Positions 56,331 to 64,000 of a stretch of 64,000 nt of DNA are shown here, in pieces (position 1 is the stretch's first letter; each line of letters begins with the position of its first letter). Origin of the DNA: Litsea cubeba (Eukaryota > Streptophyta > Magnoliopsida > Laurales > Lauraceae); contig CM022949.1 of assembly GCA_012931725.1 (NCBI GenBank), forward strand, positions 66,419,679 to 66,483,678. Direction: 5' to 3'. The position numbers and the translations under genes are program-made. The notes beneath the pieces are model-generated. The model ran no database searches. It worked only from the letters and a program-made list of their open reading frames with translations, and was not told the origin of the DNA.

Positions 56331-58212
56331 TATTGGCTTCTGTTGACGGGGCCCACATCTATCTGATCACAATTGGGTAGGTCCGAACAATAGACATGAT
56401 ACATTGATACGCCTCTCACAAAGAGAAGCACATCATTGGTTCCCTGTTGGATAACTTTTTCCCTATTTGAGAGCTCCCTCTTTATCTAATTAGAGAATGA
56501 TGACGATTGAGATTCTTATCTCAATCCAATTAGATTTGATTTGATGGTTTTTCATCAATATGTAAAGGGTATGAAACAAACCTGCAATCACTAAGCAAAT
56601 GTTCGTTCAAGTGATATTGTAAAGAGGAAAGTGAGATCTTCCTTGGGTAAACCTTGATCTAGATTCGATCCAATTCATCCAAGTTCTCCATCATCTTACT
56701 CCATGATCAGGGTGCCTATCCTTGCACTCAGATCCTGCAGAATGAAACAGATGGGATCGATCTCTAGTAGATGATTTTAGATCTTTACAATGGGTTCCTG
56801 ATCCTCCCCAACACGCAGTCCATGTTTGTGCTTGTAGCAGCCTCTTTCATGATCAAAGCTTCCGCAGTGACCCAAGCTTAGAACAAAGGCTGTTTGTATA
56901 TTATTCATGCAAATGTATGGTGTGATTCACCATTGGAAGGTCTAAAACTCCAAATCTATTAGGGTTCTATCCCTTCTAATTTAAATGACAGATCTTGTTT
57001 TCTCCCTTGTTCCAAAGAAAATTTACTTGCTTTTCCTTCACACTCAGGCAAGGAATTCAAGGCGGAGTATATGAACCAATCTGTGTGGCTACCTGTTAAA
57101 CAAACTGTAGACTTTTAAAATTGCTATAGGTCCATAAGATTCATCCTAGTTTTATTTAGGAATAAGGACCTCAATTTATACAAATGAAATGCGAAAGAAT
57201 TTTCAAATCGAAACTAAGAAGAATTTTCAAATCGAAACTAAGCCTCATCCTTAGCTTAAGGATAAGGATCTATTCTAACTACTCACTTACAATTCCCATG
57301 ATCTCTAACTATTCTCTAACATACTCTTGCGATCACATTGTCCTTTTGATGGAAAGGATCGTGTAACTGCTTACAAAAATTACGAATCGCTTGATCTCTG
57401 GAAATATAAACAACAGATATTTAGTAGAAACAATTATCATGCTTTGTTGGTGATCACCATTTGTCTATAAAGTCCATCATTATCATATCCTTCTCTTTTT
57501 TGAGTCTATCGGTGCTGGTGGCTCATTAGATCAGATCTGTCATGATTTCTTATAGAAGCTTTCATCGTACAACTTGATGAAAATGGCAAGATCAGATTGC
57601 TTGGATAAATATATAACTAAGGGAGGATGTTTGATTTCTATTGAAGAGGGAAAAAATTGGTAGTGAAATAATTGCAAAGCATAAGAGATAAGACCATGGC
57701 TGGCTTGATCCCAAGATCAACACTTGGCCAGGTCTCTGAAAACATGTAAACTTTTAAAAGTTCTATACTTCCATAACATAAGCTGTGGTTTTATTTAGGA
57801 ATAAGGATCTCAATTTATACAAATGAAACACACAAGAATTTTCAAATTCATGCTAAGCCTTAATCCTTAGCTCTAAGGGTCTAATTCTAACTACTCTCTG
57901 GCCATTCCTATGATCTCAACCTATCGAAATCATGCCCCATCCCCCTATGTTGGGCCTTGACCAGTTCTCTCTAGTTGAAGTTGAGGTCATTTTGGGATCA
58001 TGTCTAAAATTCATGATTATGAATCACTATTTGTAGTGGAAGGGGGCTATATGTACGTGATTTATTACAAAAATTATGGAAAACATGGACGTTAGAAAAT
58101 ACAGCATACATGGTTTTAAGTGGTTTTGAGTTAAGAAGCCAGCGTTGAATGATGATAGATTGATATGAGTTTCCTCACTATATATATATAGGATAATATT
58201 CCCATGCATATG
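56331..58212. repeat. Spacer with a 200 bp direct-repeat pair
   Basis: About 57105-57310 and 57745-57930 are diverged direct repeats. Shared phrases include 'gttttatttaggaataagga', 'ctcaatttatacaaatgaaa' and 'agaattttcaaat'. Sequence between them and from 56331 to 57100 has no recognisable feature or domain-bearing ORF. Confidence 0.55.
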
Positions 58213-60154
58213 GTGTGCAAGGTCTTACAATGCACACAGGATGCACCAAACAACCTAGAAATAAGTTACTAGTATGCACACAATTAAAAACTCGCAAGCG
58301 CACAAGATCACTATGTAGTGTAGTGAATTGTAAGTACGAGGTCGATCCCACGAAGACTTGTGATAAAACAATGTCAAAACTAACTAAAAATCAGAATATT
58401 AAATGGAATAATTGAATGATGAAAAGTGGAATTAAACTATTAAAAACAGTAATTTAAAGTATCAAAAGCTAATTGGAAAGTAACCTAAATCACAACTAGT
58501 ATGAGAATTGAAAAACAACAATAATGAATGAATGAACTAGGGTTTCATCTACTCCCCTAACCAATCCTATGCATGTCCCTTATTATCTTTTAATAAAAAA
58601 TTAGATTTTATTAGTGACATCTATCAGCCTAGACCATGGCATAGGCGTCTAGATTATTATTCCCCTAAACCTAATTCATGAGTGGCATACTACATGAATT
58701 GCTCATTATGATTCAAAAACTAAGCATGGTATATGTCCTAGTCGAAACAAACATAATGCATAAAAACAATGGGAAAGATAAATGCATGAGTCTAAGCAGG
58801 GCATATACTTAGATTATTCATAGTTCTAAACCGTAGATGCATAACATCAAGATCAATCAAAATTAAGTTAGCTACTCTTAAAATTAATTGAACATCACAT
58901 GGTTGGCATGGCATATACACAACTCATCAATTAATAACATGGTTTAGAATCTCAACCAACAAAACTGAAATCTGAATTAAAAGACGCCAAAAGAGACTAC
59001 ATAGAACTAGGCTAGGATTTCAATTACACCCTAGCCCTAAAAAAATTAGCTACTCATGTCTTTAATGAAAAATAAACTAGAAAGTAGAGTCATAAGAAGA
59101 AAACTAGAAGATGATGATGAAGTAGTGGATGGCCAGCAACTTTTCCCCTTTATTCCTCCTCCAAAAGCTCTCCAAAATGCTCCAAAGATGGCTCCAAGGA
59201 TGGCTATACAGCAGCTAGGGTTTTTGGGATGAAGATGGCTGATTTTTGTGATGATAGGGTGTTGTTATGGTAGCTGGAATTATTCTGGATGTGGCTGCTG
59301 TAATGGATAGATAATGGTTGCTTTTTGTGCTGGAATTAGGGCTGAACGTGGCTGGGTTTATGGAATGAATGGTGCTGGAATTACTGTTCACGTCCATTCC
59401 CTTGTATGCTATTTATAAGTCTTGCAACAACCCCTTTTAGCAAGTAGTTCCCTTGTAGAAATAGATCTTCAACCTTCCTTATAATTAGGAAACCTAATGA
59501 GATTGAATAAGGAGTCTTCTTTCTTGTTTTAGTAAGCTTTCTAAATCTGGTCCCACTTGTATCTTATGGAAACTTATTCACATGGACCCACAAATCTGAG
59601 ATTAATTGCATGGAATTAAATCTAAACTTTTGACATAAAAGTGGGCCCTATTTCTTAGACTTCTAACTTGACTTGAACTCTTGCTCCAAACTTTCTTTCT
59701 TTTTCTTCTTGTTTTTCTCCATTCTTGAACTCCACTTCTAACTTGAATAAAACTTCTAATTTCTGAAATTCTTCTATTTGTAATAGATGTGGACCCCCCT
59801 TGGGCGCGTAACCCTAGATTGAGTTTCTTCTTTTTTTTTTCTTCTTTCTTTCTTTTGTTCTTCTTCTTTGATTAGAATTTCTTTCTCTAATTCTTTCCTT
59901 CTTTGATTTGAATTATAAGTTGTCCAAATAATTAGAAAGTCTTCTTGAAATCTGAAATATCTTGAATGGGACCCACCATGGTCTTTCTTTGGGATTCACG
60001 CCCATCATCCTCTTCATTAATTCCTCTATTTTTGCTCCTTTTGACCTTAGCATAAAAATTAATAAAACTATGTAAAATCAAATAAAATAACTATGACTAG
60101 CACAAGATGAATCAAATATTAGGGCTTAGATTGCAAACAATTAAGCACTTATCA
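58213..60154 (-). mobile_element. Athila-like LTR or LTR-derived repeat
   Basis: On the minus strand it begins TGATAAGTGCTTAATTG, typical of Athila-group LTRs. Near its other end it carries the 'gaggtcgatcccacgaag' and 'gcaagcgcacaagatcac' phrases (complement) common in plant Ty3/gypsy LTRs. The left border near 58213 is uncertain, no matching target duplication was found and no internal sequence is attached. Small ORFs inside (for example 58215-58415) are not genes. Confidence 0.45.
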
Positions 60155-60556
60155 CCGCTGGGGCCCACTTGGGGCCCTACAAATCATGGGTCAAAGGTGG
60201 GATGGAAAGTGAAGCAGTGCAGGGAACGTAGGAGGTAGCCAACGGGCTATTCTCCAAGCCAAACGGCTTAGGGTAGGATGACTTGGTCTCACACCACAGA
60301 CAAGAGAGGAAAACTCGTTTGAGAGAACTCAATTTTCATTAATTTCTGTATATCTCAAGGGAAGGGATTACATTCTATATATAATAGAGTCTCAACATAA
60401 TTTTAGTAATCAATCTCTACTACTAAGAAACTTCTCAATTTTAAGAATCTTGGAAATTAGAAACTACTAATCAAAGCAATTAAAGAAATCTGCTAAATGT
60501 GGAAAAATCATCTAGAAAGTCTAAAACTAGAAACTGCTGTGAAAATCAAGATTATG
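60155..60556 (-). mobile_element. Probable LTR/3' end of the minus-strand chromovirus
   Basis: On the minus strand, after the polyprotein stop, a TATA-like 'tctattatatatag' (about 60373-60390) and a U/C-rich stretch follow, as expected for the LTR of this element. Exact LTR ends were not found; the sequence may be truncated by the repeat at 60154. Confidence 0.4.
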
Positions 60557-60857
60557 TCATGGCTGGGCCTTATTGGCTTTGGGTCTTCTGGAGTAAACTT
60601 TCAAACGGGGCCCATTGGTCTGGCTTGCATCAGTTCTCCCCGGCTTGGAGAAACTCGACTCCGGCGAGTTATCAGCTTGGTATTTCTCGTACAAATCCGG
60701 ATTGAGTCGCTGAAGATCTGTGGCGGTGATCCATGTAGCTTCAGAAAACGGTTTACCTTTCCACTTGACCAAAAACTTGTGATATCCGCCAGTCTTTGTT
60801 GACACTAGTTGGTCATCTTTTACATCTTCAATTTCTTCTCGAGGAGCTGGAACTATG
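60557..60857 (-). pseudogene. Chromovirus integrase C-terminus with chromodomain
   Basis: Minus-strand frame with GGYHKFLVKWKGKPFSEATW, then ITATDLQRLNPDLYEKYQ: a chromodomain with the aromatic/Trp pattern (F-L-V-K-W-K-G, A-T-W). It is of a different subgroup from the Tekay-like ones at 20677 and 63723. The frame is cut at 60857 by the insertion of the next LTR and ends at 60557. Only the last 100 codons remain. Confidence 0.85.
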
Positions 60858-63708
60858 TGTCGCGACCCCGAACCAAGATCCAAGGATTAAGGCCCGGGCC
60901 CGCGACGGTGATTACCTATTGATTTGCTTTTCCCACAGGTTACCGCGGTGAGGATCCCAAGACACGGGGATTTATCTCACATTTACAAATATGCGGAAGC
61001 GCGTAGCAAGAACATATTCCATCCTACTATAAACATTTTAAGAAGTCTCACAAATAGGATCATACCGGGATGAAATATCAGAAAGAGATTCATAACATGG
61101 CATTTCTATCATAGTTAAGGTTTCCAAAATAACCAGATGAATTAAGTTAACACATCTACAAAATAAGAGGCCAACAAAGGCCAATACATCTAAAGTATCC
61201 CAAAAGTATTCCAAAACTAGGTGAAACGAATATTAAGACCCCATATGACGTCTAGATGACGTCATCGGGCTGCCACTCTCGTGCTGGGATTGGCTCAACA
61301 GCCTCCTCCGGGCACTCCTCCTCAAAGGTAACACCTCCTGCACCTGGGCACCAAAATGACAAGTATCAAACACGACGGTTTGGCAAATAATCAATTTAGG
61401 AATAAATATGGAAACAATATTAAAATGGTTTGATAAGATTGAAACAGTTCAAGATTAGATATACATGTCGAACATACGAAACTAGCATAAATACTGATGA
61501 TGTCATGAAAAGGTAAATCCACATTGAGCTCATCCTTCCTCTATCATAAAAATGACAAGAGTAAGCACGCACGATATCACGACACGCTAAACACGATCCC
61601 ACGCTACACAAGGTAAACGGGGAGGCCGGCCGCGGAACCGGAAACACGCACGATGTGTATACAATACACGACTAGTCTGCAGACAGTCCACAAGTTTAAG
61701 GACCCCCGGACAGTGGATCAAACTGAAGGGGCAGTCCAAGCTCAGTGATATTTACTTGAATCATGAATGCACAAGCACGACAAAATACTTATCAACTCAT
61801 TGAGTTTTTAGAGAAATCACTTGTCAAAACGAAACAAGGCACGGCTAGCAAAATGGCATAATATGTATATGCATAACAAGCTTAGGAGGTGATCCCAATA
61901 TTCATTCTAAAACAATCCCAAATAAAATTATACTTGAAATTCAAAACAATACACGAATATATCTTTGGATATCAAAACTATGGTTCGAAGAGCAAGGTCT
62001 ATCAAGCATGTGCTAAAGGCTCCCATTGATTCTTGTGTATTTGAAATCCAATGTCGGAAGAATAGGAATGAAATCGGTGCCTCCGAAGTTAGGACACTTT
62101 TAAGTTTCAAGTGCGCAACATTCAATAGAAGTCTCTTAACATTATCTAGAGTTTTCAATCCTCGAGAAACCATGAAAGCATGTAAATCAGTCCAAGAATC
62201 AATTCAGGCCTCAAAAATTAGTGTAAACACATAAAACAGGCCCACAAAAATGAAAGGGCAGAAACTGGGCTCGCTCAACCGGGCATGGGTCCGGTTGAGC
62301 TAGCCTGCAATCTGCCTGGCCCGCCTGGAAGTGCATTTCTGCACTGTTTTGGGGCTCTTTTGCACTTCTTTGAATCTTTTCTTCCTTCCTTCATCAAACA
62401 TCATTCTAAATCATTAAAAACTGAATTGATTCATGTCCAACCATTTTTCATTCATCACTAAATTAAAACATTACTTTTCATTTTCAAAAATCAACATGGA
62501 AAATCATAAATAGTCATAAGAAATATACAAATTCTGATTTGAGCTCTTTTCAATGAGATGACACTAATAAAAGAAAAGAACTTCTCATATCAATCTAATT
62601 AAAAATCAAGTCCAAGATGAGCATAGATTTGAAGAGCATGAACATGGCATAAACTAAGAGTTTGAGCAATAAAATCATACATTTCAAAAATGAAAACATT
62701 CCATAAAACCACATACACATAAAACCTATAGAGATTACTTGCCTTTGCCTCAATGCCAAGCAAAACTTCACACAAATCCAATCAAGGAAGAAGTCCACGA
62801 AATCTACACAACACCCCCAAATAGAACATACAAAAAATCATATTTTTGGTCACCATAAATCCCCATTTCGAAAATGGGTTTGATAGTATGAAAGACAAGC
62901 TCTATGTGAGCTAAAAGGACAATAATGAAAAGATGGGTTCAAGCTCTAACCTTTTGCTAGTCAAACAAGGAGAAGAGAGCTAGAAGATGATGAATAGTAG
63001 TAGGGATTTGTCCCAAAAAAGAGTCCAGCTGAAGCTTGAGAAGAGAGGAAGAGTTTGACGGAGTCGGATTGAGATTTGGAGCCTTCTAGTTAGATCAATC
63101 CCATGGAAGAAGACTAAGGGGAAAGCTTTTCCTCTCTTTGCTCTAGGGTTAGAAAAGTTGCAGGAATTTGGTAAAGGTGAGAGAGAGAATAAGAGGATAT
63201 TTATAGCTTTTGAAAGTGGGTCCCTTTCAGCTGAAACTTGAAACGATTAAAACATGGTCTTGTGGACCCCGGATGAGATTGACGAAGAAGAACAAAACGA
63301 TCGTCAATATATCTAATTTCAGAAAAGTGTAATTTTGACATGGTTTTGAGATTTCGAAATTTGTGCCCAGATTTAGCATGAAAAGTCATATTTACCCTTT
63401 TGGGCCAAAACTTGAGTCTCTGGGCCTCAAACACAGACAGGCAAAAAGTGAAAGTTTCAACAATAATTCAATTATTCCAATGACATAAAAACCACGATCA
63501 AAATCACATAACTAGAATGAAACCCCTCTCACGCGTGCACCCAGGGCATCCCTGAGTGTGACTAACTAATCTTAAACGATCTCAAAGTTCCCAAAACTAA
63601 ACCTAGATTAAATCTAATCATATTCTAACCAACTAGTACTAAACTCACATAAGGCTAAACACTCACTTAATTAGTACTAATCGAGTTGGTCCGGGTCGGG
63701 ATCTAACA
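60858..63708 (-). mobile_element. 3' LTR of a chromovirus extending beyond the right edge
   Basis: On the minus strand it runs from TGTTAGATCCCGACCCGGAC (63708) to GGTCGCGACA (60858), 2851 bp, TG...CA. CTATG at 60853-60857 should be the left copy of the target duplication; the right copy would lie outside the window. A TATA-like motif is at 63205-63197 (minus). In the place of the GCTCGAGC array it has a hairpin gctcaaccgg/ccggttgagc (62270-62298). Small ORFs inside have no domain. Confidence 0.88.
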
Positions 63709-64000
63709 TCCTCCACCCCTTAGGATATTTGGTCCTCCAAATAAAAATAATCTTACCTCTGGCAATAAGTGTGGATATTTTCTCTGAACTTGATCTCTCA
63801 ATTCCCAAGTTGCTTCTTCTGGCTCGTGATTTTCCCAAAGTACCTTGACCCAATGGATAGTTCGATTTCTCAACTCGTGTACCTTGGTGTCAATGATCCT
63901 GATTGGCTTCTCCACATACGACGCATCTTCTTGAATTTCTAAAGGTTCATGTGGAATTATATGAGAAGGACTGTGAACATACTTCTTGAGCATGGAGACG
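63703..64000 (-). CDS. Chromovirus polyprotein C-terminus with chromodomain, cut by the window edge
   Basis: Open minus-strand frame from the edge: LKKYVHSPSHIIPHEPLEI, then the chromodomain (HWVKVLWENHEPEEATWELR) and QVQRKYPHLLPE. It is close in sequence to the copy at 20677-20984 (shared ATWELRDQVQ.KYP.LLPE), so both belong to one Tekay-like group. It runs past the polypurine tract and stops just inside the LTR at 63703. Nothing shows a break in the part visible, so the element beyond the edge might be intact. Confidence 0.85.
   Translation of the reverse strand, partial: VSMLKKYVHSPSHIIPHEPLEIQEDASYVEKPIRIIDTKVHELRNRTIHWVKVLWENHEPEEATWELRDQVQRKYPHLLPEVRLFLFGGPNILRGGGC
63709..63722 (-). 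promoter_or_regulatory. Polypurine tract of the right-edge chromovirus
   Basis: Minus strand 'taaggggtggagga' abuts the LTR. It is almost the same as the tract at 20990-21001. Confidence 0.85.

Noticed and set aside
60557..60857. Chromodomain as a host HP1/CMT-type gene
   Set aside because: It is at the end of an integrase frame, next to LTR sequence, and has the layout of chromovirus integrases.
1..64000. tRNA, rRNA, organellar insert
   Set aside because: No cloverleaf with anticodon stem, no rRNA core phrases and no chloroplast or mitochondrial genes were recognised by eye; a formal search was not possible here.

Overview
The window is nuclear DNA of a flowering plant with a large, retrotransposon-rich genome. 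The evidence is nested LTR retrotransposons of recognisable plant lineages (Tat-type and chromovirus Ty3/gypsy, two Ty1/copia families, one TRIM), plant-type U-rich introns, and one host gene exon resembling a C2H2 zinc-finger family known from Arabidopsis. The species cannot be told from the sequence. No prokaryotic, CRISPR, organellar, rRNA or tRNA feature was seen.

Layout. (1) 1-19954: most of a giant Tat/Ogre-type Ty3/gypsy element on the + strand, cut at its 5' end by the window edge. It has a repetitive leader, decayed gag (1306-4740), protease, a G-patch segment, reverse transcriptase, two RNases H and integrase (to 10428), tandem-repeat noncoding DNA, an antisense spliced gene (16289 down to about 11605), a polypurine tract and a 2.5 kb 3' LTR from 17470. 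(2) 20084-24111: an inverted fragment of the same LTR abuts the 3' end of a chromovirus (chromodomain, polypurine tract, LTR). (3) 24112-27829: a piece of a family-B copia LTR, split by a chromovirus solo LTR with target duplication CTAAT. (4) 28809-44761: element B, a Ty1/copia element on the minus strand with target duplication AAATG. Element C, a young gag-deleted Ty1/copia element on the + strand, is nested in its pol (31912-38807, duplication TCTTG). (5) 47141-49523: an older B solo LTR (duplication GAGAC) carrying a 521 bp TRIM (duplication ATCAT). (6) 49750-54720: a short low-repeat island with an inverted-repeat pair, MITE-like elements and the first coding exon (52244-52862) of the zinc-finger gene, the only host gene seen. 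(7) 54780-64000: tandem duplications, an Athila-like LTR, and two chromoviruses on the minus strand, one inserted into the other.

The coding parts of the elements encode their own copying (gag, protease, reverse transcriptase, RNase H, integrase), and almost all are disabled by frameshifts or stops. The least expected part is the antisense gene of the Tat element. It has its own TATA box, a 10-nt first coding exon, four introns all in phase 1, two equal 111-nt acidic exons, a plant-mobile-domain-like region and a decayed coiled-coil tail. The second notable pattern is that unrelated element families here each carry a compact cluster of short GC-rich or CpG-containing palindromes in their LTR or transcribed leader.
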